The notes under the pieces are model-generated. The model did not search any database, had not been told where the DNA came from, and saw nothing but the letters and a program-made list of their open reading frames with translations. From NCBI GenBank assembly GCA_029582165.1, contig CM055868.1, forward strand, positions 21,572,391 through 21,636,390: a stretch of DNA of 64,000 nt. The letters run 5' to 3'. Every line of letters starts with the position of its first letter. The stretch's first letter is position 1. Below, in pieces: positions 37,137-47,706 of this stretch. The position numbers and the translations under genes were made by a program. Source of the stretch: Portulaca oleracea. Taxonomy: Eukaryota > Streptophyta > Magnoliopsida > Caryophyllales > Portulacaceae.

Positions 37137-38749
37137 TGTACACGTAGTTTGTATTAACCAGTTTTGTCGTTCTTCTCAGGGAGCAAGGGGCCTAGGACAA
37201 AGATATCTAAGTATAGGTTGGGATTAAGATTACTAGGGGAAGAAACAGGTTAAAAAGGGATCACAACATAACAAAGAAACTAAGGTCGGTCAAGGTGAGG
37301 CAATGGGCTTTGGAGGCGTTTCGGGATGCAAACGGGAACAAGGACATGGTTTTGCAATAAGAGAGTAACAAGATGGAAAATCAAGTGGCAATTCCGTTAG
37401 AAAATACCCACTGGGATTCCTCTCTCGAGGATAGTCCAGATTAACTTCCTCAAAGTTCACCACGGACCCGGAGGGTTAATGAAGGCGGAATTCCCTAGTT
37501 AGTCTCTAACTCACTCTCGTGAGCAAGTGCTAACTATCCCAATTCCAACCTTCCACAACAAGTGTTGGATATATTCGGGTGCTTTTGGACCCAAATACAT
37601 CCCACTTGAGGGAAGGATTGGAGTGGGAAATTGATTTCCTACCTAATTACTCACTAAAAATTGCTAACCCATCCCTAATTACCCATTCACACTCTTCATT
37701 ACCCCCTAACCCATGGTGTTCTAGCCACTAATCTTCATCAAAACTATGCTAACAACATCAAAACCAACCCTAAGCATGAATTCTAACATCAAAAAATCAA
37801 AATACCAATCAAAGCAATTAAAATGGCAAGCAAGAAGCAAGGTAATTATGAAGCAAGTAAAGTAATTAGCAAAGTAATGTAAAGTTGAGGGAAGAAAATA
37901 CTTATCAAATGCTGTAAAAGAACAAAGGAGAACGAGGAAAAGGATGATCCAAAGCAATCTTTCAATTGTTGAATCCTCCAATCTTGATGAGAACTCAAAA
38001 TTCACTAAACCCTATATTAAAACATACTAAATCACCCTAATCAAACCCTTAATCTCTCTCTAAAACTACTCTAAAAGCTGAATGTGAAAGTCTCTCCAAG
38101 CCCGCTCAAAAATTGTCCATTGGAGTTTAAATACCAAGCAAAACAGTTCAGCAAAACACGCCGTTTTGGTCGAGGACAAGCGCGCAGAAAAGCATTGTCG
38201 CGGGTACGACGGTCCAGGTCGCGGGCGTGACCATGAGAAGACTGGCAGGGTGATTTGGGTTTATGCACGGTCGTGGGCGGCACATCCTAGGTCACGGGCG
38301 CTATCGTCTACTGGTCCGAGCTTGTCGCGGGTGCGAAACCACTTGTAGCGGCCGCGACTGTCAGGATGGAACCACTGGTCGTGGGCGGCACCACAGTGAT
38401 AGCGGGTGCAAGCAGCTGCTGGATCACCTCATCCCTTCTCTTTCCAGGTTGTAGTGCCCGCTACAGAGGCTATAGAGGCTGCTACAACCCTGTTTTTCTT
38501 CAAACTTTGGGAAAATGTTTCCGGGTCTACTCCGCCTCAGTTCTTGGCTCGGCTAGGCTCTGGAAATTACTCAGAAATCTCCAAAATACCCCTGAAAAGC
38601 CCCGAATTTTTCTTTGTTTTTACACCTTAAACGCGAAAAACCTACAAAAGAACGAAAAAGCGGGTAAAAACAATAGAAAAGACTCGGAATCGAGCTAAAA
38701 TAGCTAGTCGAAAGGCGTTATTTAGGCCTAGAAACGGGCCTAAAAACCT
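37137..38749 (-). mobile_element. 3' LTR of Athila-type element A2 (minus strand)
   Basis: On the minus strand the sequence CAAGTGTGGGAGG (about 38744-38757) is a polypurine tract, so the LTR starts next to it and runs to lower coordinates. CGTTCTTCTCAGGGA near 37170 aligns with CGTTCTCTCTCAGGGAT, which is about 75 bases inside the LTR at 54610, and this fixes the other end near 37137. GC-rich inverted sites such as GTCGCGGGCGTGAC (38218-38231) lie upstream of a weak TATA (TATTTAAA, about 38128-38136) on the minus strand. ORFs in 38071-38698 are shadows. Confidence 0.65.
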
Positions 38750-40297
38750 CCCACACTTGAAATTTTTCTCGTCTCAAGAAAAACAAAACAAAAACCTAAT
38801 ACTAAACACCAACTCCTCTGTTGTGGGAGAAAAGGGGTGCATTTAGCGTATGAACCAAGCCCTTTACACCCTCTGGCAGCTCAAGTGGACGAGGTGGGTC
38901 TCGTGAGGGTTTGTAGCGGCTATACCCACAAAAGCCAAAGAAAAAGGAGAGAGGAAAAGTGAAAAACAAAACAAGGCTTGAAAAAGAAAGGAAAGAAAGA
39001 ACTGCTTGCTCAAGGAAACATGTAATCAAACGCAAAGAAAACGATACTAATCAACCAAAAGGAACCAATATGAGCACATCGGGACACCTAATCCAAAGCA
39101 TTGCCAATCTTTAAGGTTTTCGATTCCCAAACGTCTCCTACAAAACAAAGTCCTTTGTGCACAGGTGCTAGTGTATCCCAATTGATTCCGATTGATCCAA
39201 AGCAAAAATCACCACCCGAGCTCATTTCAAAGCAAAAGGGGTAACAAAGAGTTGCCGTCCCCAGCTTGTATCGCCCTTGGCTTGGTGAGGGCCGCAGGAG
39301 ACGCAAGGAAAGGCCCCTCACTTTTTTTTGCTTACAAGCTATTTTCATTTCTTTTTCTTTTCTTCCAATTAATCACTTTGTTTTTCTAGTTGGCATGTTT
39401 CGAGATTAACGCAGCCCGCGAAAGGGTTTACTCTCCCAGCGTTGTTTCGCTCCGTACGTAACAAGGTACTTAAGGGACGAGGGCGCCGCAACCACCCATA
39501 TCAAACCACGTTGGTGAACCAGCTGCTCGCTAGATTTACAAGGTTAAAGCCGTGTTTTTCGGGAATCGGAACGACCATCTGAAAAGGGGTCACCCTCCCA
39601 ACTCAGGCTACTCCATATACAAACGAAGTGCTTAAGGGGCGTGACTACCGCCCACTCACACCTGCCCTTGTTGGTTTGCCGACAATTAACCAAATCATTC
39701 TAATATAATTAACTTTCAGTTTTTCAATAAGCTCGAGGGCGAACAACTAAGGTCTCACTGTTTCAAAAAGGAAGTGAAAGAGACAAGGACCGCATTTTTT
39801 AATCAACAATGAGAATCTAATTAGATGAGTCATGGCAACACCCGGACTAGGGACGACAATGCTCATAACGGTTTCTTTTAAGAAGATTAACAAAGTCTTC
39901 GATACATTGACTACACAATCCTAGAGACAAAGAAAAAACAAAAGAAAACGAAAACTTTAGGGGTTCTTCACTCATTTTCCCTCCTTTTTCACACAATTTT
40001 TTTTCAAAATTTTAGCAAAAACTAAGAAAAAACAAAAATAAAAATGCTAGGCGATCTACCCTTGAACATAGATATCCTTCCCCCCCCCCCCCCCAAAACT
40101 AAAACTCAACAATGTCCTCATTGTGGGAAAGGTGTCACATGGAAGGTAGAAAGCCTAAAAAACAAACAAACAAAAACAACTTACAAGTAAAAGTGGTGGC
40201 AACCCGAGCCCACACGGCTTCATCAACAAATAATCCCAACACGTTCACACCAAGGGGCACGCCACCAAAAATAAAATCAAGCATGCATGCGAACGGA

Positions 40298-41834
40298 CAA
40301 AATTGCTGGGAGGTGCCATACATTCTTAACAACTGACTCCTTGGGGACAACATTTTTTTAATGCACTCAAAGGGGATCAAGTTGTCAACCATATGGCTCC
40401 CAGGTGCCTTTCCGGCCATTTATCACCGGAATCCAGGAAAAGACTAAAATGCCCTTGGGGATGGTTGTGAAAAGACCATGCTGCCCTTATTTCATATTCA
40501 TTCAATTGTGCCAAATCCAACCCCAACACAGTCCAAACATGTCTTCTCCAAATCTTCTTGGCCTTCTGCCTTCCCCATTACATCCACCACCTTCATTCAA
40601 ATACAAACCACTCAGACAAACAGACTTTCTACTCTTCACCTCATCAACATGATCCAATGCATCATCAATTTTACTATTCACAAGGGCTTCTTCACTCTCC
40701 CCACTTGGTCTCTTCTTCTTGAAACCCTTCCCCATTTTACAGGATGACAAAACTGGCACAGAGAAGATCTTCCTAGCCCTACTCGACGGTGAAATCGAGC
40801 CCGAAACATTTGGCATTGGATTCACACTATGATTAACATGAATAAGTTCAAGATCGGAGCTTATTTTACCCATCCTGATGAAAATTGGGTGGAGTTCACC
40901 CTGGAAGTAATGTGGGGTGAATTTGTGATTAGGGTTGAGTTTGACCAGACGATTGAGAGCCTCCTTTAACCTACCCAAGACCCGGATTTGATCGGGTTTT
41001 CCCAATTTCGGGTCGAATATCCTGAAATAGACAAAGGGGTCATCGAGGAGGAAGGTGTAGGTCTGATTCCTGTAGGAGTGAGAGAAAATTGAGTGATGTT
41101 GAGGAGCTTTGTGAAGGCATTGATGGGCTAGAGTTTGCAAGGACGAGTCGGCGGAGTTGAACTCAGCCAGGATCGTTGATTTTGATGATTCTCCATGGCT
41201 ATGGTGGTGAGCTATGCAGGCGTATCTGACTATATCAAGCTCTGACATCATCGGAATTCAGGTGAGAATTTGATTGAAATCAGAAACTCACCTGGAAATC
41301 AAGCAATTCTAGGTGGGAAACCGATCAGAATCAAAACCCCACGAAAAAAGATGCGAACTTTAATCGGAAAAGATCATAAAAATCCCACTAGAGAAATCAG
41401 GAAAATAAAAAACTGATCAGAATGAAAAACCCAGAAGGGGGCATATGAAGATCAAACCTAGAAAGAGGAAACCAGAAAAAAAATCTGGGGAAAGGACATG
41501 AATTTGATGGGTAAGATAGGAAAGAGACAGAGTGTATCAGGGAAATGAAATGAAGAAGATGAAGAAGACGAAGATGGGAAGAATGAGAAGATGAAAGGAC
41601 CTTGGATCAAGACCTCTCAAACCATGGCAATGGAGGGTAGTATCGGAATTCCACAAAGCATTTTCAAAAAATTCTCACTTAACTCAACTGTCACCGGATT
41701 CCGGTGAAAAGTGGCCAGAAAGGCACCTGGGAGCCATTTGTTTGACAACTTGGTCCCCTTTGAGTGCATTAAAAAAATGTGGTCCCCCAAGAGCCAGTTG
41801 TTAAGAATGTATGGCACCTCCCAGTAAATTTTTG
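40298..41834. mobile_element. Pack-MULE carrying a phytolongin gene fragment
   Basis: TGCGAACGGA flanks the element at 40288-40297 and 41835-41844, a 10-bp target duplication within the MULE range. The ends form inverted repeats of about 140 bases (40298 to about 40435 and about 41690 to 41834), starting CAAAATTGCTGGG and CAAAAATTTACTGGG. They share GAGGTGCCATACATTCTTAA. The 1.2-kb interior is unrelated to MULE sequence and holds the fragment at 40502-41251 with about 350 bases of its presumed 5' leader. There is no transposase gene. It is inserted in the A2 3' region. Confidence 0.88.
40502..41251 (-). pseudogene. Captured phytolongin (longin-domain, VAMP-like) gene fragment
   Basis: The ORF has 249 codons on the minus strand. 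Residues about 5-125 are a longin domain: IVRYACIAHHH, STILAEFNS, LAHQCLHKAPQHHSIFSHSY, YTFLLDDPFVYFRIF and RVLGRLKEALNRLVKL. These follow the phytolongin pattern (plant longins whose SNARE motif is replaced by a Phyl region). Near the end the reading shifts frame. In the other frame AKKIWRRHVWTVLGLDL appears, the basic stretch that normally precedes the C-terminal membrane anchor. The anchor itself is missing and MULE sequence follows. Phytolongins act in early secretory trafficking at the ER and Golgi; without an anchor, and with the frameshift, this copy should not work that way. It has no intron. Confidence 0.82.
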
Positions 41835-42346
41835 TGCGAACGGATCATAAGATATTCAACTCAAAAGAGAAGAGCGGAGAGATATTACCTCGAGTTCTTC
41901 AAATATGGTTACTGTATCCGCGATCCGTAGTAGCCAAGCAAAGGGTTAGGATTTTCAATCAAAAACACAACCTAAGCTTGATAATATTGCATGCATGATT
42001 AAAAACATGAAAAACAAACTAACTAACAAAAAGAAGAAAAACTGAAAATTACTTCAAAAGAAGGAAGAAAGAAAATTAACATAAGAAAAGTATGGGTTGC
42101 CTCCCATAAAGAGCTTGTTTAAGGTCCTGAGCTTAACCTATTTACTTAATTGATTCTCGAAAGGCATGGTATGCATGGGAAAAGCATGCTTAACTTTCTC
42201 CACCAATTCTTTTTCCTTTTCCTGCCATACATCTCAATAAAGTTCATGAATAATCCTGGATGATCCTTCTGTGGTCTAGTCAACCACGAAGAAATTAAGG
42301 GTAATGGCTTCCTTATCTTACTCCACCAATACTTCTTCTTCTTTTT

Positions 42347-43400
42347 CTATCGCTTCCTCTTCTTGTGAAAATACGGAGCACACCTCCTTGGAGACTTAAT
42401 AGGTTGGATAGAATAGGAGGATAACCTCGGCTTGATGTTTGGTGGTTTGCCGGGTCTAGGGCCTTTGAAAATCAACTCTTTTACTTCCATATTCTCAATA
42501 TACATTTCACTCAAAGTAATCTCCTTCCTCAAAGGCACGGTGTTGAGGAAGTCATCATAAGAATTGCATCCATCTTCACAAAGCTTGAAATGAAAAGGGT
42601 TAGGGTGATTTTCTCCAACCCACTCATCCGGTTCCACAACAAGTAAGCACGACTCCTCTTGATGCTCATCCATAATCCCAACCACTTCATTGATCTTAAA
42701 ACGTGACTCCTTGTGAGGATTCCTTCTCGAATGATCAAGGTCAAAATCAATGCGTTCTTTCCCCACATGAAGAGACAAGCAACCTCTTTTTACATCTATC
42801 ATTGCTCCTGCAGTGGCCAAGAAGGGTCGACTTAGAATAATAGGAATATTCAAGTCTTTATGCATCTCAAGAATAACGAAGTCGCAAGGGATAAGGAAGC
42901 TTTCCACTTGAACCAGGACGTCTTCTAATATCCCCAAGGGCCTCCTAATAGTTTGGTCAGCAAGTTGCAAGTTTATAGTTGTAGGGGTCAAGTCATCGAG
43001 ATTCAACTTTTTACATATTGAGTGTGGCATGGCACTCACACTTGCCCTCAAGTCACATAATACTTTATCAATTCTCATATCACCAATTAATTATGGTATG
43101 GAGAAACTACCTAGATCGGCAAGTTTCTCGGGGATTTTATTCCCCATAATAGCATTGCAATTGACTGTGAGATAAATGGTCGATGACTCCTTAATTCTTA
43201 TTTTGTTCGTCAAGAGGTCCTTAAGATGTTTCTTGAATGAGGGAACCTCTGACATGGCGTCCAAAAAAGTAATATTGACTTGGAGTTTCTTCAACATATC
43301 AACAAATCGCAAAAACTTTGCCTCGACCTTATGTTGAATCAATCTCTTAGGAAAAGGTACTGGTGGTCTATATGGAACATGTTTCTCCAATTGGGTTTCA
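42347..43400 (-). pseudogene. Gag C-terminus and protease remnant of A2 (Athila)
   Basis: Two open frames on the minus strand form one remnant. The first (to 43091) has PYRPPVPFPKRL and KLADLGSFSIP, as in the Athila gag-protease linker. The second (43078-42347, 243 codons) has the retropepsin-like motif LCDLRASVSAMP, where relatives have DLGAS; the Gly to Arg change should inactivate it. IILSRPFLATAGAMIDV follows. No reverse transcriptase or integrase follows in 3.5 kb, so A2 lost pol or never had it. Upstream, the frame runs without a stop into the plant-mobile-domain ORF at 43400, which is a junction of two elements. Confidence 0.75.
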
Positions 43401-44608
43401 ATGTTATCTCCCTGATTGACAAAAAGAGTGGCGGAAATAATATAAACCAAGAAGATAAAGCGGCGTTGATCTCCAGGCAAATTTCGAAAGTTGGAGTCAC
43501 GAATGGCCGCCTCGAAGTGCGCATATGTGAGGTTGGATAGGCCCTGACCTGGGCCTAAACGCGCTGACACTGGACCCAGCAAGTCCAAAACCATTTGCGG
43601 GATCTCGGCATTGAAGACTATGTCACGCCCGCCCTAAGGGAGACTAGTGATCATAACGAAATTTGTGGGGGTAATCGCCATCTCACGCACAGGTAGATGG
43701 AAGGAGTTGTTTGTGTCCCAAAACCTTTCCGCCATAGCGTGGCCTATCACGCAAAATGTACGGCCTTTCCAAGCCACCAGGCATTTCCAGAACGACGTGA
43801 GTCCTGCCGCAGTAAGGGTGTTGCTAACGAAATCCCTGGAAATCGAATCAGCTACCTTAAGGAGATCTTTTAGGACGCCGGGGGTTTTCAGATTGTCCTC
43901 CTAATGGAAAAAATGGGAAAGGGCAAAATTAAAGTCGGGGGCTCACCTATTGCATTGACTAAAGGCATAGTCTTTTGCGCCTTAGCTGGACCCAGCACCG
44001 ACACTAGGCTCGCAGCCATGGCCCACAGAATAATGGAATTGAAAAAAAAGGGGGTGAAACAAAAAAAGAGAAGAAAAAAATGTCGGCCCAAATAAGCCGT
44101 CCCAACAGAACTAAAACCCGCACGGGTTTTTTGGCCTGCCAATGGGTCGCACCTCCAGGCCCAGTTTTTTCTTCTCTTTTGGGGTTGTTGGGCCAGAAAC
44201 CCGCGCGGGTTTTCCCTGTCAGAATGGGTCGTGTTCCTTTTTGTTTCCTTTGGGCCGAGTATGGGTCGGGTTTTGTCCGTCTCACAGAAAAAGGATTGCG
44301 AATAAACAAAAGGACATCATACGGACATGCATATACATCAATTCATGGTATGCTTAAAATCGACAAGACATGAAAAAATAAATTTGTGCTTGCTCACTTT
44401 TTCATTATTAAACTAAGCATAAAAAGAGGAGTTTTCGGCAGGTTACCTTGCCATGGGAACGGTAGCAGCAAGCATGCTTCCAAGATTGGATAGTGAGATC
44501 CGAAGGGTCAGCGTTTGCACCCGGAATAAAATTGCGCCTCGAAGACATCTCGTGAAGCCATGCCGCCGCATGAGGAAGATGAGGACTTCTGCGACCTCTG
44601 CGATGCAT
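43400..44608 (-). pseudogene. Antisense ORF of a Tat-lineage element, plant-mobile-domain-like, two exons
   Basis: Exon 1 (44608-44447) encodes 54 residues starting MHRRGRRSPHLPH and ends at an AAG|GTAACC donor. Exon 2 starts at 43900 after a TTTTTTCCATTAG acceptor, and both sit in phase 0. Exon 2 reads LTSFWKCLVAWKGRTF, MAERFWDTNNSFHLPVREM and ITPTNFVMITSLP. This is the plant mobile domain (PF10536) pattern: a W-rich start, then FHLP.GEM, then the LGLP-like turn. One TAG at 43636-43634 interrupts it just after SLP. It continues GGRDIVF and to RRFIFLVYIISATLF. The 3' end is cut at about 43400 by A2. It lies between the lost pol and the plus-strand 3' LTR in antisense orientation, where Tat elements are known to carry extra antisense ORFs. 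Its function is unknown. Confidence 0.75.
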
Positions 44609-44730
44609 TTTCTCAAGAACTTGAGTTATCTCTAAAAAAAAAAGCAGCTTTCTAGAGAGAGAAAGAGGAGCTAGGAAAATGATAAGAAGACGTTGAGGAT
44701 GTGAATGAAAGAGATGAATGAGGTTTGGCA

Positions 44731-45117
44731 TTTATAGAAATAAAGAGTGAATGTAAACCGCTCGTTTCTAGGACCCGCCTCGAGATGCCAAATGCGTTTC
44801 ATTGGCCGAAAATCCAAAGGTCATCTCTTTACCACCCAAAGAGGAGACCAAGTCGTGTGGCTCTCTTTCGTCCTCACAAGGCCTGGGCCCCACCATGATT
44901 CCCTTCACAAGGAGAAAAGAAAAAAAAAAAGAAAATAAAAAACCAAAACTCGCGCGGGTTTTGGGTGAGCTATGGGCCCAGTTCTGGCGGCCCAACGCTT
45001 TATAGCAGCCCAATGAAGATAATGAAACCCGCACGGGTTTTCTACCAGGAGAAAATCAATTTCAAACGGCCCAAGCTCATGTGGCCCAGCAGGAATCATA
45101 AAACCCGCACGGGTTTT
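44731..45117 (-). promoter_or_regulatory. Promoter region of the antisense ORF, with TATA box and palindromes
   Basis: On the minus strand TATAAA lies at 44736-44731, 123 bases upstream of the ATG. Upstream on that strand are three GC-rich palindromes: 44945-44962 (AAAACTCGCGCGGGTTTT), 45025-45041 (AAACCCGCACGGGTTTT) and 45100-45117 (AAAACCCGCACGGGTTTT). Two more copies lie in the intron (44113-44130 and 44197-44213). The same motif precedes the TATA box of the LTR on the other strand. Confidence 0.6.
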
Positions 45118-45252
45118 CTGCCAACAAAAAAAAAAATTTCAGCAGCCCAAGTTCAACGACCCAAGGGTCCCCAACATTCAGGTAAAAAATCTGAACCCAT
45201 TTGCATTTTTGCGAAAACTAATATTTGCTTTTGCGATGATTTGCAGGTTTCC

Positions 45253-45690
45253 ACTTAAAGGAGCACCATCATCCGGTCTCCATTAAAAGGGACAATCCAG
45301 CAGGTTGCCGTATAAAAGAGCACCATCACCCGGTCGCCGCTAAAAAGGGACCATCTATCATCTAGTTGACATACAAAAGAGCACCAATAGCGACAGTCGT
45401 CAAACGGTTGCCACCTAAAGGCCTCCACCGATGTCGTTAACGACAGCCGTCCAACGGTTGCCACCTAAAGGCCACCAACGATGTCGTTAGCATCAGTCGT
45501 CTAATGGTTACCATCTAAAGGTTACCGACGACCTCTTCATCAACAGCAGCAGTCGTTCAAACGAATTTCACCTAAAGGTCTCCAACGATATATACATCAG
45601 CAATCGTTCAACGGTCGCCACCTAAAGGTTACCAACGACGTCATCAGCCAGTCGCCATATAAAAGAGCACTGCCAGCATCAAGAAAGCCA
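45253..45690. repeat. Degenerate tandem repeats before the Tat polypurine tract
   Basis: Units of roughly 55-60 bases repeat CGTCCAACGGTTGCCACCTA, AAAGGTTACCAACGACGTC and related text about seven times. Tandem repeats between the coding region and the 3' LTR are usual in Ogre/Tat elements. Confidence 0.75.
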
Positions 45691-45729
45691 TCAAGTCTAC
45701 TTTGACCTTCGTCCTATTCGGACTCGATC

Positions 45730-45740
45730 AAAGTGGGGGC
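45730..45740 (+). other. Polypurine tract of the Tat element
   Basis: AAAGTGGGGGC lies four bases before the LTR start TGTAGACACC. It primes plus-strand DNA synthesis in the family and marks the sequence to the left as the 3' end of an internal region. Confidence 0.75.
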
Positions 45741-45744
45741 TCTC

Positions 45745-47293
45745 TGTAGACACCGAGATTTGCATCGATATAATCCCGACTTATCAAAAGTGGGAATAAA
45801 ACATTGAAGGCCGGATACATCATTGGGCCAATGTAGCAAGCAATGCAAAACAAACAAAACAGAAGCAGCCCAGTCCAGCAGCAAAACCCGCACAGGTTTT
45901 ATGCGAAGAGGAAGGCCCCAGAACCAAGGCAGGCCCAAGGCGCGCCCCAGTCCAGGGTTGAAAACCCGCGCGGGGTTTACTTCGTCCAAACGCGCCGTTT
46001 TGCTGTGTCGTGTCAGCGATCCGTGCCGATGGATTTTAAAACCCCCGCGGGGTTTACATTTGATAATTCGGCGCCAAAAATCATTTTGATCATCAATCCC
46101 ATGATATTAGCACCATGTGGGTTGACCCTTGACCTTGACTTGATCCCTACGTGATTGCGTGGCATGATCATGGGGATGTGTCCCCTTGATTTTCCCTCCT
46201 AAACCTACCCTTCATCACCTATAAATACCCCCTCCATTCCATTCATTTTCCACCAATAATCGCCACCATTATACTCCCACCAACTTACACCATTATCCTA
46301 TCCTTACACTCTCTTAAAACTCTCTCTACTATATACATTCTCACCATCTCCTTACTCTACCAAAATCACCACTCACATATTATCTTAATACCATTCCCAT
46401 ACTCACCCTTTCATCCATCAAGTCAAAGGAAATCAAAGGTTTTGATCGGCGCATTCGGATTCTTAAATCAACGAGGTTCGTCTTTATGTTTCTTTTGTTA
46501 TTGTTACTTTAGTTATGTAATTCATATTTCATCTTCATTACTTGAGCACATTTTGTAAATAAAAATCTCGTTCTATAATGCATGTTAAGAATATAAAGTT
46601 TCGAAATTAATTAAACTTCTCCCCACTCTTTTTCATTTAATGTCGATTTTAGTAGAGTCCGTTTTCTAACGGGCGAATCCAAGAATTCTTATAATTCTTG
46701 AATTCGTAACCTTACCCCCGAACTTAGAATCGGGTTTCGTAGGCCGGAGTTATTTTATTATTTTATGGTTTGTCGGTTTCCTTAAATCGACTGGCGACTC
46801 TTTACTCTTTTTTATAATCCGTTTTAATTATTTAAACACTTGAATATGCGCTAAAAATAATTAAAAATGACGTAATATTTCCCAATTCACTCAAGGTTTA
46901 AACCGAGAGAAAATAGGCCATGAAATGATAAAACCCGCACAGGTTTTATGATTTCTGATTCATTTTCTCTGGCCCGGGAAAGCAAACGGTCCGACCCAAC
47001 GACAGACAAAACCCGCGCGAGTTTTGCATTTGCTTTGTTGACGATTGCTTTCTTACGCCTGAGTCATTGTTTGGGCCAATTTTGAGTTATATTTAATATA
47101 TTTCTGGTGTAATTTCAAATATTTAAATAATAAAAAACGGATTTGTAAAATAAATTAAACTTCACCATTCCGAAAATGAATTTCGAAAATAAAAATATCC
47201 TTATTTAAGGATTAAGCAACCTTAGTCGGCTCCCGATCATTAAGTAGCGCATCCGAAAACATTTCCCCGAACTGGAATTTTCCGGGTCCTACA
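45745..47293 (+). mobile_element. Tat/Ogre-lineage LTR with polypurine tract on one side and primer site on the other
   Basis: The LTR runs from TGTAGACACC to CTACA, with 5-bp inverted ends (TGTAG/CTACA), 1,549 bp. The TATA box is TATAAATAC at 46220-46228. Palindromes of the form AAACCCGCGCGGGTTT lie upstream at 45883-45900, 45961-45978 and 46038-46055, and downstream at 46930-46947 and 47008-47025. A polypurine tract lies to the left and a primer site to the right, so this one LTR is both the 3' LTR of one internal region and the 5' LTR of another. Confidence 0.8.
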
Positions 47294-47296
47294 GAT

Positions 47297-47314
47297 TGGC
47301 GACTCCACTGGGGA
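47297..47314 (+). other. Primer-binding site of the Tat element (tRNA-Arg)
   Basis: TGGCGACTCCACTGGGGA matches the 3' end of a plant tRNA-Arg with one mismatch. Ogre/Tat elements use tRNA-Arg. Only about 150 bases of internal sequence follow before the Athila 3' region begins near 47463. Confidence 0.8.
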
Positions 47315-47706
47315 CTTAAACTTAAAAAGAGGGTAAAACTTGAAAAAATCGAATTATTTTTGAAATTGTAAAAGGAGGAAGAAGATTTATTTCGCGATTT
47401 TATAATTTGTTTTAGGCATCCTTTGCATACCGGGCCACTAATCGCGTCTTTTGACATGTTAGCACAAGCAAATAAAAGAAACACATAAAAAATAAGAGAA
47501 ATCACACTAGAATTTGAAAAACAACCATAAACCAAGAAAAAGAAAGACGAAAATAAAAGAAAATGAAGGAAAAACAGAAAAAATAAACGAAAAATAGATA
47601 AATAAGAAAAATATACAGGAAGAAATATTTTTCAACCCCCATGCTTAGATGTTGCATTGTCCTCAATGCAGAAGACAACGGTGAAGGGAAAGGGATTAGC
47701 CAAGGA

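Larger units (their letters stand above)
38750..42346 (-). other. Non-coding 3' region of A2 (split by a Pack-MULE)
   Basis: On the minus strand this lies between the A2 coding remnant and its 3' LTR. It matches the A1 3' region in several blocks. A poly-C run lies at about 40081-40094. The Pack-MULE at 40298-41834 interrupts it. I see no gene in the A2 parts. Confidence 0.6.

Noticed and set aside
43888..44142. Minus-strand frames 43888-44142 and 44004-44309
   Set aside because: They lie in the intron of the antisense ORF and read through the palindromes.
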